From assembly GCA_019359115.1 (NCBI GenBank), contig JAHHHW010000096.1, positions 1 through 64,000 on the forward strand: a DNA stretch of 64,000 nucleotides, in the 5' to 3' direction. Of the stretch, positions 56,025-64,000 are shown piece after piece (the first letter of the stretch is position 1; each line of letters begins with the position of its first letter). Position numbers and translations under genes: made by a program. The DNA is from Pelatocladus maniniholoensis HA4357-MV3. GTDB lineage: Bacteria > Cyanobacteriota > Cyanobacteriia > Cyanobacteriales > Nostocaceae. The notes below the pieces were generated by a model. The model made no database searches. It was not told where the DNA came from and was given only the letters and a program-made list of their open reading frames with translations.

Positions 56025-56345
56025 TCACACCCCCACCACCCACACCCTATTACCTTTCATCCTCACAACAACAACGCGATCGCCTTGAAAAAATTCTTGA
56101 GTTTCATCGGTGAGGGCGACAAAATCTACTAGGGAACCTTTGAGATTGACGCGGATTTTTCCTGGACTATTGTGATTGAGAGGAATTTCCACAGTTCCGT
56201 AAGAACCGACGATATTATCCATGCGTACGAAACTGTCTATTGCGAGGCGTCGGCGTTGTAAAAAAATCAGTAAAACGATGAACGCACCAACTAAAACTCC
56301 CAGGGCGACTGTAATACCAGCAATTACCAAAATTGAATTCTTCAT
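56025..56345 (-). CDS. NfeD-like OB-fold membrane protein
   Basis: 106 residues: one membrane helix (about 5-29, VIAGITVALGVLVGAFIVLLI), then an OB-fold domain (VGSYGTVEIPLNHNSPGKIR; EFFQGDRVVVVRMKGNRVWV). It lacks the protease domain of long NfeD. NfeD proteins are usually encoded with flotillins, as here, and are thought to be their partners. Confidence 0.82.
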   Translation of the reverse strand: MKNSILVIAGITVALGVLVGAFIVLLIFLQRRRLAIDSFVRMDNIVGSYGTVEIPLNHNSPGKIRVNLKGSLVDFVALTDETQEFFQGDRVVVVRMKGNRVWVVGV

Positions 56346-56357
56346 AAATATTCCAAT

Positions 56358-57833
56358 TTAACCGCCACAGCCACCACATCCACCACCACATCCACCACCG
56401 CAACCACTCCCACATCCACCACCACATCCACCACCATCACCACTACTGCTGCTAGTGCTTGGCGGTGTGAAGACTTGTTTTAAATCTGCTAAAGAACCTA
56501 TTAAGACTGCACTACCAAATAAAGCAAAAGAAAATGCAATGTTAGATGAATTGGAATAGGATAAGCGATAGTAATTGAGGGTGCGATCGCCAAAGCGAGT
56601 GCGGCGTGGTTTAGTCAATAGCAAGAAGGCAAAAATAGCCGTCAAAATGCACATTACTATTAAGAAACCTACAGGTTTACCGCGTGAAACTCCCACAAAT
56701 ATTTTGCTTATTCCCAACAACAATAATGCTAGAACGGGTATTGCAGTTGCAATTTGAATCATCCTCGCTTGGCGATCGCTAATTAATAAACCTTGGTTTT
56801 CTAAGTTTCGCTTAATTGAATTTGTTGCTGATACTAATCTTGCACGGATACTTTCAATCGGAGCATCATTGATACCACTAATGCTTTCCTTAATCATTGC
56901 TTCTGTTATTGATTTTTCCAAAGGGTGACTATTGGCAGATGGAGCATTTTCTAAATGTAAAGTCCGGCTTGTTGCTGATACTTTGATAACTTTGTCTTGA
57001 ACAAGTTTGGCGATCGCAGCATCTACGGCTCGATATGCACCACCATTCAAATATGCTAATTCATAAGCATCTAAAGAGGTAGATTCACTCAGAGAATGAT
57101 TAACAGATGTACTTAAAAACCAACGTAAAGTTCTAGCAATCACCAAAGTAACACTTGCCAGCAAAAAATAAAACCAGAGAAACTCATATCCATTTAACTT
57201 CAATGGATTATTAATCGAAGCTGCTAACAAAGGCTCATTATTTGCTACTATTAATCCCAAAGAAAATGGCATCAGTAAAACTGGTGATATATTTCCTATA
57301 GGACGTAGTGTAAAACAAGCTAAATTTATCTTTGGAAACTGGAATAATTCTTTAGGCAAAATCCAATTTTCATGAGTATTCACCCGCACAAAATTAGTAT
57401 TACGATCAAAACGAATATGCGGTGCTAACCAAATATCTGCTGGTGGAGTTTGCCCAAAAAAATGCTCGTAACTTGCCAAAGTTTGAATATACAAATCTTG
57501 GAATTTATGATGTTCAACACTACCACCACGAGTCGGATTGTGATGCAGTGGTGTTTGTAAAACTTTTGAACAAAACTCGTCCCAATAAGAATGTGTATAA
57601 GTTAAGTGGAGATGCCAAACTTGATCTACTTGTTCTGATGGCGTTACCGTATGTTCCGCAACAACCGATAAAAAAGCAAACTTTTTATACTCCTCAATTG
57701 CCCGTTTGGTATATTCAGCACTCCAACCATTTTCTTTCGCTAGCTTGTTGCTGAAAGGATAAACAGCATCCTTTTCGTCTAAAGAAAACTCTTGAATACG
57801 TGTATATAATTCTGCTTGTTGAAGATTCATCAT
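56358..57833 (-). CDS. TIGR04222-type membrane protein, GRDP-like N-terminus, Gly/Cys-rich tail
   Basis: About 491 residues. N-terminal region (about 15-160) has VDQVWHLHLTYTHSYWDEFC, resembling the VDxxWH motif of glycine-rich-domain (DUF1399-like) proteins. Central and C-terminal parts have about five membrane segments (FLWFYFLLASVTLVIARTL; AIPVLALLLLGISKIFVGV). They are typical of TIGR04222 proteins and end in a run of GGGCG units with about nine Cys. Start: ATG 57833 or 57830 after AGGAAA; the longest frame uses GTG 57848. First gene of the flotillin group. Confidence 0.8.
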   Translation of the reverse strand: MMNLQQAELYTRIQEFSLDEKDAVYPFSNKLAKENGWSAEYTKRAIEEYKKFAFLSVVAEHTVTPSEQVDQVWHLHLTYTHSYWDEFCSKVLQTPLHHNPTRGGSVEHHKFQDLYIQTLASYEHFFGQTPPADIWLAPHIRFDRNTNFVRVNTHENWILPKELFQFPKINLACFTLRPIGNISPVLLMPFSLGLIVANNEPLLAASINNPLKLNGYEFLWFYFLLASVTLVIARTLRWFLSTSVNHSLSESTSLDAYELAYLNGGAYRAVDAAIAKLVQDKVIKVSATSRTLHLENAPSANSHPLEKSITEAMIKESISGINDAPIESIRARLVSATNSIKRNLENQGLLISDRQARMIQIATAIPVLALLLLGISKIFVGVSRGKPVGFLIVMCILTAIFAFLLLTKPRRTRFGDRTLNYYRLSYSNSSNIAFSFALFGSAVLIGSLADLKQVFTPPSTSSSSGDGGGCGGGCGSGCGGGCGGGCGGCGG

Positions 57834-58490
57834 TTTCCTATCATCCACTATTCACAGAACTCTCCCAATCGGCGCCTTGGTTCTATAAGTTCTTCAGTTG
57901 GAACAGGAAAAGTTTATTGCTGTGTTTACATAAATTTACAATTTAGCAACAGTTTTCTTCTTATACCATTTCCATATGAAGATGCATAGAAAGAACCCCA
58001 CCGCCTTCGGCACCTCCCCTTACCAAGGGGAGGTTGGGAGGGGTTAAAATAATGTGCAGCTTCATATTTAATTGGTATTACCTATCTACTCTCCGGAGTT
58101 AAACATCATTGAGATATTGTGGCGTTTTATTAAATATCACTGGCTGCAAATAGATGCATATGGCACATGAAGAATAAAACAAGTTTAATTTGATAACTGA
58201 TATGTTTCCCCACTCTCCCTTGTCCCCGATTCCCGATCACTTTAACAGATTTTAATTTATTTTTACAATCTGTAAATATAGCTCTATTGCCTTCCCCATC
58301 GTGCTGTATTGCATAATACTAAAGACTTGATACTTAAAAAATATTAATAGAAATTCTCATCAAATAGCTTTATTGTAACGTTTTAGTGGCTTTTGTAGCC
58401 GTTCTTAACGGGTTGCAGAAGTCCCCATCCTACGTGTCGTTTCCTTCTCAGGTTTAAAGACGCTGAGTTTCCCACATACCGAGCATTTTT
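57834..58490. promoter_or_regulatory. Divergent region before ho1, with a MITE-like palindrome
   Basis: 657 bp between divergent genes. A 116-bp element at 57963-58078 has arms ATACCATTTCCATATGAAG and CTTCATATTTAATTGGTAT around a CCTCCCC/GGGGAGG hairpin. The remaining AT-rich DNA should contain the promoters of ho1 and of the flotillin group; no firm -35/-10 pair is claimed. Confidence 0.6.
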
Positions 58491-59210
58491 ATGAGCAGTA
58501 ATTTAGCAACTAAATTGCGTGTAGGCACAAAAAAAGCCCACACGATGGCAGAAAATGTTGGTTTTGTCAAGTGTTTTTTAAAAGGAGTAGTTGAGAAAAA
58601 CTCTTACCGTAAGCTGGTTGCCAACCTCTACTTCGTGTATTCGGCGATGGAAGAGGAAATGGAAAAGCACAAAAATCACCCCATTGTTTCTAAGATTAAC
58701 TTTCTAGAGCTATACAGACAACACAGCTTAGAAACAGACCTAACTTATTACTACGGTACTAACTGGCCAGAGCAAATCCAATTATCCCCTGCTGGAGAAG
58801 CATACGTCCAGCGCATCCGGGAAATCTCTGAAAAAGAACCAGAATTGTTAGTAGCCCATTCTTACACTCGCTACCTGGGTGACTTGTCTGGGGGACAAAT
58901 TCTCAAAGGAATTGCCCAAACAGCAATGAATCTAAATAGTGATGGTGTCGCCTTCTATGAATTTGCAGATATTGATGACGAAAAAGCATTCAAAAACAAA
59001 TATCGTCAAGCCTTAGACGAACTCCCAATTGATGAAGCCACAGCCGATCGCATTGTTGAAGAAGCAAACGATGCTTTTGGTATGAACATGAAGATGTTCA
59101 ACGAATTAGAAGGTAATTTAATTAAGGCGATCGGGCAAATGCTTTACAACACCCTAACCCGTCGTCGGACTCGTGGTAGTACTGAAACCGGACTCGCCAC
59201 AGCCGAGTAA
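58491..59210 (+). CDS. ho1: Heme oxygenase (biliverdin-forming)
   Basis: Opens haem to biliverdin IXalpha, the first step of phycocyanobilin synthesis, using ferredoxin. 239 residues, normal length. Proximal haem ligand His17 (KKAHTMAENVGF) and distal helix GDLSGGQILKG. Cytosolic. Monocistronic; followed by a hairpin. Confidence 0.97.
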   Translation: MSSNLATKLRVGTKKAHTMAENVGFVKCFLKGVVEKNSYRKLVANLYFVYSAMEEEMEKHKNHPIVSKINFLELYRQHSLETDLTYYYGTNWPEQIQLSPAGEAYVQRIREISEKEPELLVAHSYTRYLGDLSGGQILKGIAQTAMNLNSDGVAFYEFADIDDEKAFKNKYRQALDELPIDEATADRIVEEANDAFGMNMKMFNELEGNLIKAIGQMLYNTLTRRRTRGSTETGLATAE

Positions 59211-59567
59211 AAGCTGTAATAATTTTGGATTTTGGATTTTTACAAACAATAATTTAGTTGCCAGTCTAAAACCAAATGATACTAAATCTTGAATAAAAGA
59301 TCTTAGGGGTAGTAGCCTTGAGATTACCTGTACCAGTTATAGGTAAGCGCAAGGAGACTACCCCTAAAACAATTCAAAATACCTACATGCCTGTCGCTAC
59401 GCGTCTACAAAATTCACGCATTGCGAGAACAATAGTAGAATTTCAGCTTAAAATAACAGAGGTTAATTTCCACATCAAACTAACTTCAGTACCTAGTAAC
59501 ATAATATAGTTACCAGTTAAATACTGACAATTACTTATTTTTAAGACTACAAAAGATTATTTTCAGC
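59211..59567. promoter_or_regulatory. ho1-cobW gap with long inverted repeat
   Basis: 357 bp. TTAGGGGTAGT (59303-59313) and ACTACCCCTAA (59357-59367) are perfect arms. Inner AGCCTTGAG / CGCAAGGAG and ATTACCT / AGGTAAG pairings extend a 65-nt hairpin. Closer to cobW, GTAACATAATATAGTTAC (about 59496-59513) is a near-palindrome that could be an operator (weak). No cobalamin riboswitch is seen. Confidence 0.5.
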
Positions 59568-60614
59568 ATGGCTAAAAAAATTCCTGTCACCGTCATCACC
59601 GGGTTTTTGGGAAGTGGTAAAACTACTTTGATTCGCCACTTATTACAAAATAATCAAGGACGACGGATTGCGGTTCTAGTCAATGAATTTGGTGAACTTG
59701 GTATTGATGGCGAACTCTTGAAATCCTGCCAAATTTGTCCAGAAGATAGTGAGAGTGAAGATAATATTTTTGAATTAACCAATGGTTGCTTATGTTGTAC
59801 AGTGCAGGAAGAATTTTTGCCGACAATGCAACAATTACTCAAGCGACGCGATCGCATTGATTGCATTTTGATCGAAACCTCTGGTTTAGCATTACCAAAA
59901 CCATTAGTAAAAGCATTTCGCTGGCCAGAAATTCGTTCTGGTGCGACAGTTGATGCTGTGATTACCGTCGTAGATTGTGCAGCAGTTGCAGGTGGAACCT
60001 TTGCGAGTAACCCAGAAGCAGTAGAAGCGCAAAGACAAGCAGATGATAGCTTAGAACACGAAACACCCTTACAAGAATTATTTGAAGATCAACTTGCTTG
60101 TGCAGATTTAGTGATTCTCAATAAAACTGATTTAATCGACGCAGAAACAAAAACACAAGTCGAAGATTTAGTCAAACAAGAATTACCCAGAGTCGTCAAG
60201 ATAGTAGAAAGTGATCAAGGTAAACTTGACCCATCTATATTATTAGGATTTCAAGCCGCAGTTGAAGAAAACTTAGATACTCGTCCCAGTCACCACGACA
60301 CTGAAGAAGATCACGATCACGACGAAGAAATCACATCAACTCACTTAATTTTAGACCGTGATTTTGACCCGCAAATACTGCAAAAACAATTACAAAACCT
60401 TACCCAACAACAAGAAATTTATCGCATCAAAGGCTTTGTTGCAGTACCCAACAAGCCCATGCGTTTAGTTATGCAAGGCGTGGGAAACCGTTTTGAACAA
60501 TTTTACGATCGCCCTTGGCAATTAGATGAACCAAAGCAAACACGGCTAGTTTTTATTGGTCGCAAACTCAATCGAACTGAAATTGCAGCGCAGTTAGAAG
60601 CGAGTTTATGTTAG
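59568..60614 (+). CDS. cobW: CobW/COG0523-family GTPase
   Basis: G3E GTPase of the metallochaperone family. 348 residues. P-loop GFLGSGKTT (12-20), NGCLCC metal site (about 71-76), NKTD guanine-specificity motif (about 187), a His/Asp-rich segment (HHDTEEDHDHDEE) near residue 243, and the C-terminal CobW domain. Which metal (zinc or cobalt) is not fixed by sequence; the symbol reflects the full-length CobW-like architecture. Confidence 0.88.
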   Translation: MAKKIPVTVITGFLGSGKTTLIRHLLQNNQGRRIAVLVNEFGELGIDGELLKSCQICPEDSESEDNIFELTNGCLCCTVQEEFLPTMQQLLKRRDRIDCILIETSGLALPKPLVKAFRWPEIRSGATVDAVITVVDCAAVAGGTFASNPEAVEAQRQADDSLEHETPLQELFEDQLACADLVILNKTDLIDAETKTQVEDLVKQELPRVVKIVESDQGKLDPSILLGFQAAVEENLDTRPSHHDTEEDHDHDEEITSTHLILDRDFDPQILQKQLQNLTQQQEIYRIKGFVAVPNKPMRLVMQGVGNRFEQFYDRPWQLDEPKQTRLVFIGRKLNRTEIAAQLEASLC

Positions 60615-60618
60615 TAGT

Positions 60619-61392
60619 ATGGTAGATTATGGTTTAACAGGTAAAGTTGCTCTAGTAACAGGAGTTAGTAGACACATCGGAATCGGTGCTGCGATCGCTC
60701 ATTTTTTGGCAAAAGCTGGGGCTGATGTGTTTACAACGTACTACAGACCATTTGACGAGTTGATGCCTTGGGGTAGTAAATCCACTGAAGCAGAAGAAAT
60801 TATTGAATCACTGAAATTGCTAGGTGTGAAGTCAGAAGGCTTTGAGGCGAACTTGGCTGAACCTCACATACCTAAGCAAATATTTGATCAAGTCGAGAAA
60901 TCTTTTGGTTTTGTGGATATTCTGGTGAACAACGCCGCCCATGATCAACAGGTAGATATCTACTCACTATCAGCCGATTTACTTGATGCTCATTATGCCG
61001 TAAATGTGAGAGGCACTACGCTGTTATGTGCTGAATTTGCCAAACGCCATGATGGAAGACCAAGGGGAAGAATCATTAATCTTACTTCTGGTCAAAGTCT
61101 CGGACCCATGCCTGAAAATTTACCATATGCTATTACCAAAGGCGGAATAGAAGCACTTACCATAAGCCTCAGCGCTAATCTTGCCAAAAAAGGAATTACT
61201 GTCAATGCAGTCGATCCAGGCCCGACAAACACGGGTTGGATGAGTGATGAACTTTTTTCAGAACTTGAGATAAAAGCACTCTTTGATCGTGTTGGTACAC
61301 CAGAAGATGCTGCACGTATAGTGTTATTTCTTGCTTCATCACAAGCCCAGTGGATTACAGGACAGATTATTCGTTCCAGAGGTGGACAGTAG
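60619..61392 (+). CDS. Short-chain dehydrogenase/reductase
   Basis: NAD(P)-dependent oxidoreductase of the FabG-like SDR type. 257 residues. Cofactor motif TGVSRHIGIG (14-23), NNAAH, catalytic Ser in NLTSGQS and Tyr-x3-Lys in YAITKGGIEAL. It begins 4 bp after cobW, so it is probably co-transcribed. Substrate unknown. Confidence 0.92.
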   Translation: MVDYGLTGKVALVTGVSRHIGIGAAIAHFLAKAGADVFTTYYRPFDELMPWGSKSTEAEEIIESLKLLGVKSEGFEANLAEPHIPKQIFDQVEKSFGFVDILVNNAAHDQQVDIYSLSADLLDAHYAVNVRGTTLLCAEFAKRHDGRPRGRIINLTSGQSLGPMPENLPYAITKGGIEALTISLSANLAKKGITVNAVDPGPTNTGWMSDELFSELEIKALFDRVGTPEDAARIVLFLASSQAQWITGQIIRSRGGQ

Positions 61393-61507
61393 CTTTTCAC
61401 TACCGAATGTTTACCTGAATTAAAAAGGGTGTAGGGGTGTAAAAAGAGTGATATTCTTATTCACCCCAGTATACGCAGTTCATGACGACTAAATTTTGTA
61501 ATAAATT

Positions 61508-61987
61508 ATGATAAGTAATCAACTGTTTAATATTGCTAATCTTTACGTATTGCCATTTTGGCTAGTAATGATTTTCTTGCCTAACTGGAAAATTACCAAA
61601 CGGGTAATGGAATCATATATTCCTTTTGTGCCGTTAGCATTAGCTTATATATATTTATTTGTCAGCAGCATTACACCAGAAAATGCCCAAGCATTATCGA
61701 ATCCTCAATTAGCTGATATTGCCAAATTTTTTGCTGATGAAAAAGCAGCTGCAACAGGTTGGATTCATTTTTTAGCCATGGATTTGTTTGTCGGTCGTTA
61801 TATTTATTTACAAGGACAAAAAACAGGAGTTTGGACAATTCATTCTCTAGCCCTATGTTTTTTTGCTGGACCAATGGGATTGCTTTCTCACATTTTGACT
61901 TATTGGGTAACGAAGAAATTTTTTCCAAAATCAGACAATGAGACAACAACAGTAGGAGAAAATACTATTTCATTAACTGATAACTGA
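61508..61987 (+). CDS. ABA4-like membrane protein (DUF4281)
   Basis: 159 residues, four membrane segments, with PFWLVMIFLPNWKITKRVME and WIHFLAMDLFVGRYIYL, matching the ABA4-like family named after the plant neoxanthin-synthesis protein. Role in cyanobacteria unknown. The C-terminal SLTDN is close to a repeat border. Convergent with the DHA2 transporter, 7 bp apart. Confidence 0.87.
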   Translation: MISNQLFNIANLYVLPFWLVMIFLPNWKITKRVMESYIPFVPLALAYIYLFVSSITPENAQALSNPQLADIAKFFADEKAAATGWIHFLAMDLFVGRYIYLQGQKTGVWTIHSLALCFFAGPMGLLSHILTYWVTKKFFPKSDNETTTVGENTISLTDN

Positions 61988-61994
61988 TAACTGA

Positions 61995-63572
61995 TTAATG
62001 TGCCACAGCACCACCAGTCGGCTTGATTTTCTTGAAAAAAATAATTGCGATTCCACTCAGTAATAAAGAAATACCAATAAAGTAAAAACAATCATTAAAC
62101 GCCATAACAAAAGCCTCACGACGAACTACATTATCAATAGCTTTAATCGCTTGGTCTTGGGCTGTACTTAAATCTGCACCTCGACTAATAAAATATTGGG
62201 TTAATTGATTAATTCGTTCTTGAGTTGCTTGGCTATATAAAGATACTGATTCTCCCAATCGATTAGAGTGAAATTGTTCTCGATTAGTTAATAAAGTCGC
62301 TAGAGATGCTATACCAATAGAACCACCCAAGTTACGCATCATATTAAACAAACCACTACCTGAACCAGCTTCTTGCGGACTCAAACCAGCAGTAGCAATA
62401 GAAGAAAGTGGAACCATAATTAAAGGTTGTCCCATCGCCCTCACAAGTTGTGACCATCGCAATTGATCTAGTCCAGTTTGAGAGGTCATATTAGAATTCA
62501 TAAAAACACTGATAGAAAATAAAGTCACTCCCACTGCAACCATGAATCGTACATCTATTTTTTGCATAATTTTGGGAATCAAAGGAATAATAAATAATTG
62601 TGGTATTCCTGCCCACATCAATACTTCACCAATTTGCAATGGATTATATTGTTGAATTTGGGCTAAGTATAGCGGCAATATATAAATTGAACCATACAAA
62701 CCGATTCCCAAGGCAACATTGACAATACTAGCTAAACCAAAGTTACGTCTTTTCAAAAGTCGCAAATTAATAAATGGCTGTCTACGAGTTAATTCAATCC
62801 AGAAAAATAACGCCAAAAAGATTGCTGCAATGATACTTAAACGCACAATAAATTCTGAACTAAACCAATCTTTGCGGCTACCTTCTTCTAAGACAATTTG
62901 TAGGGAACCTAAACCAATTGCCATGCTAATGATTCCCCACCAATCACCTTGTTTTAGTAAATTAACTTGAGGTCTATCTTGCCTGATTCCATACCAAACC
63001 CCAGCCAACATTAACAAACCAGGAATTATGTTGAGATAAAAGCTATATTCCCAACTAAAGTTTTCTGTTAACCAACCTCCTAATGTCGGACCAATTGAAG
63101 GTGCAAAAACAGCAGTCAAACCAAATGCAGCTAACCCCACTGATTGCTTAGAGGGAGGTAAACTTGTCAATACAACCGTCATCGCAATCGGAATTAAAAC
63201 CCCTCCTGTAAAACCTTGGGCGGCGCGGAAAACAATCATAGACATGAGATTCCACGACCAAGCACAACATATAGAAAAAAAGATAAATAAGATAGTATTA
63301 ACTAACAAATAGCGTTTGAGAGTAAATACTCGCGATAGCCATCCTGTTAAGGGAATAACAACAATTTCTGCTACTAGATAAGCAGTAGAAATCCATGAAC
63401 CTTCTTCTAAGGTAGCACCCAAACTAGCTTGGATTTGTTGTAGTGAAGCATTGGTAATTTGAATATCTAGTACCGCCATGAATGCACCAAGCATACTAGC
63501 TAAAACACCAATCCAAGTTCTTAGCGGTATTTGGTCGGAGGAAGATTGAATAACTGCGTTTTGTTTAGCCAC
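61995..63572 (-). CDS. DHA2-family drug efflux MFS transporter (EmrB type)
   Basis: 525 residues, 14 membrane segments expected. Motif C-like region AAFGLTAVFAPSIGPTLGGW and the first-helix motif FMAVLDIQITNASLQQIQ are diagnostic of the DHA2 family. GTG start. No EmrA-type adaptor or TolC gene is adjacent within the window. Substrates unknown. Confidence 0.93.
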   Translation of the reverse strand: MAKQNAVIQSSSDQIPLRTWIGVLASMLGAFMAVLDIQITNASLQQIQASLGATLEEGSWISTAYLVAEIVVIPLTGWLSRVFTLKRYLLVNTILFIFFSICCAWSWNLMSMIVFRAAQGFTGGVLIPIAMTVVLTSLPPSKQSVGLAAFGLTAVFAPSIGPTLGGWLTENFSWEYSFYLNIIPGLLMLAGVWYGIRQDRPQVNLLKQGDWWGIISMAIGLGSLQIVLEEGSRKDWFSSEFIVRLSIIAAIFLALFFWIELTRRQPFINLRLLKRRNFGLASIVNVALGIGLYGSIYILPLYLAQIQQYNPLQIGEVLMWAGIPQLFIIPLIPKIMQKIDVRFMVAVGVTLFSISVFMNSNMTSQTGLDQLRWSQLVRAMGQPLIMVPLSSIATAGLSPQEAGSGSGLFNMMRNLGGSIGIASLATLLTNREQFHSNRLGESVSLYSQATQERINQLTQYFISRGADLSTAQDQAIKAIDNVVRREAFVMAFNDCFYFIGISLLLSGIAIIFFKKIKPTGGAVAH

Positions 63573-63876
63573 AGTAGTACTCCGAATAATAAATGTTTAA
63601 GAGTTCTAAAATATTAGATTATCTAGAATTGGGGCAAAAGGGAAGTATTTTAAGTTCTCTCTTGAAAAAAGATTTAAGTAAGTCGGCACAAATAAAGCTA
63701 ACTAGTTGGGATCGTTATTTTTCATACTCTACCTTGAAGCCGAAGAAGGCACGTCTATGTCATTGGTTATTGGTAAGGCTTTTAGGCATGTTTACTCTTC
63801 GTAACTCAGTTATGTTTATTCCTGCCGACTTACTTAACTTAAGTTCAATCTTTTCAGCTTCTGCACGTCTAAAAAT
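63573..63876. other. Gap between two transporter genes
   Basis: 304 bp. A 95-codon + strand frame covers it (63593-63880), but its composition and lack of a ribosome-binding site do not support a gene. I see no terminator. Confidence 0.4.
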
Positions 63877-64000
63877 CTAATGTATTTTAGCAGGTAGAAT
63901 TCCTCTTTCTACATAAATAGGACGTATCAATTGCCTTAAATTAGGTAGCTGTCTGGAAAAATATATAGAACCTAAAATACAAACTACTCCATCAAAAATT
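63877..64000 (-). CDS. C-terminal end of a probable MFS transporter (5' end outside window)
   Basis: The last 41 codons of a - strand gene, stop TAG at 63877-63879. The sequence has a hydrophobic piece (VVCILGSIYF), then RQLPNLRQLIRPIYVERGIL. Such an L-R-x-L-x-RPIY tail after the last helix is familiar from cyanobacterial MFS exporters of the EntS type. It precedes the DHA2 gene on the same strand. Confidence 0.55.
   Translation of the reverse strand, partial: IFDGVVCILGSIYFSRQLPNLRQLIRPIYVERGILPAKIH

Noticed and set aside
55627-56113. Overlapping long ORFs on both strands (138 and 151 codons) with heptapeptide repeats
   Set aside because: They exist because the 21-bp repeat is a multiple of three and contains no stop in these frames; no ribosome-binding site or non-repeat domain supports either.
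59211-59567. Cobalamin riboswitch upstream of cobW
   Set aside because: The conserved B12-box and core elements are not visible.
63593-63880. 95-codon + strand ORF
   Set aside because: No family features and no good ribosome-binding site; it covers the gap between two - strand transporters and the end of the second one.
1-64000. tRNA genes
   Set aside because: I scanned the gaps for T-arm motifs of the GGTTCRAAT type on both strands and found none with a matching acceptor stem; this was by eye and not exhaustive.

Overview
The window comes from a filamentous, probably heterocyst-forming cyanobacterium (Nostocales type). Four things point there. It has photosystem and oxygenic electron-transport genes (psbV, petE, ndhN, psbN, psbH) and a heme oxygenase for bilin synthesis. 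The HIP1 octamer GCGATCGC is very frequent. Many cyanobacterial families are present (DUF4332, DUF1822, ABA4-like, the sigma/DUF1822/CHAT set). Heptanucleotide tandem repeats (STRR type) are abundant. No rRNA, tRNA or CRISPR was found. Identifications are by eye from translated sequence, without database searches.

Layout. 0.3-5.3 kb: petE, psbV, a lone sugar-ABC permease, a SulP anion transporter and ndhN. 5.3-6.3 kb: a long non-coding leader. 6.3-24.9 kb: the merged S10-spc-alpha ribosomal cluster on the + strand (rplC to rplQ, with secY, adk, infA and rpoA), continuing into truA, rplM, rpsI, rpmE and prfA. rpsJ, rpsN and rpmD are absent from it, as is normal in cyanobacteria. 25-46.5 kb: a mixed region with a metal-ABC-type binding lipoprotein, an amidase, a GH38 alpha-mannosidase, psbN/psbH, a class-III aminotransferase, a TetR regulator, an M16 peptidase pair, a repeat protein split by a nonsense codon, a SemiSWEET, a radical SAM protein and small proteins.

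46.5-57.8 kb is the most interesting part. Seven genes run in the same direction on the - strand: a TIGR04222/GRDP-like membrane protein with a Gly/Cys tail, an NfeD-like OB protein, two flotillin-like SPFH proteins, a sigma-70-like factor, a DUF1822 protein, and a 1241-residue protein. That last protein joins a CHAT protease domain (His232/Cys278) through one membrane helix to two tandem TPR plus type-I solute-binding modules. I read the set as a candidate membrane-microdomain sensing and proteolytic signalling system; its function is inference. 58.5-64 kb holds ho1, cobW, an SDR, an ABA4-like protein, a DHA2 efflux pump and the C-terminal end of another probable MFS protein.

A second theme is repeat invasion. 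Heptamer arrays, often as opposing arms able to fold into hairpins, occupy most gaps between ribosomal genes. In several places they form part of coding sequences: the C-termini of TruA, the DUF4332 protein and SulP, internal segments of the mannosidase and of a 524-residue protein, and a decoy start codon before rplV. A three-level nested palindromic element lies at 55.27-55.62 kb and a 13 x 21-bp array beside it. Several start codons were moved from the longest-ORF position using ribosome-binding sites and family N-termini; each such case is explained in its entry.
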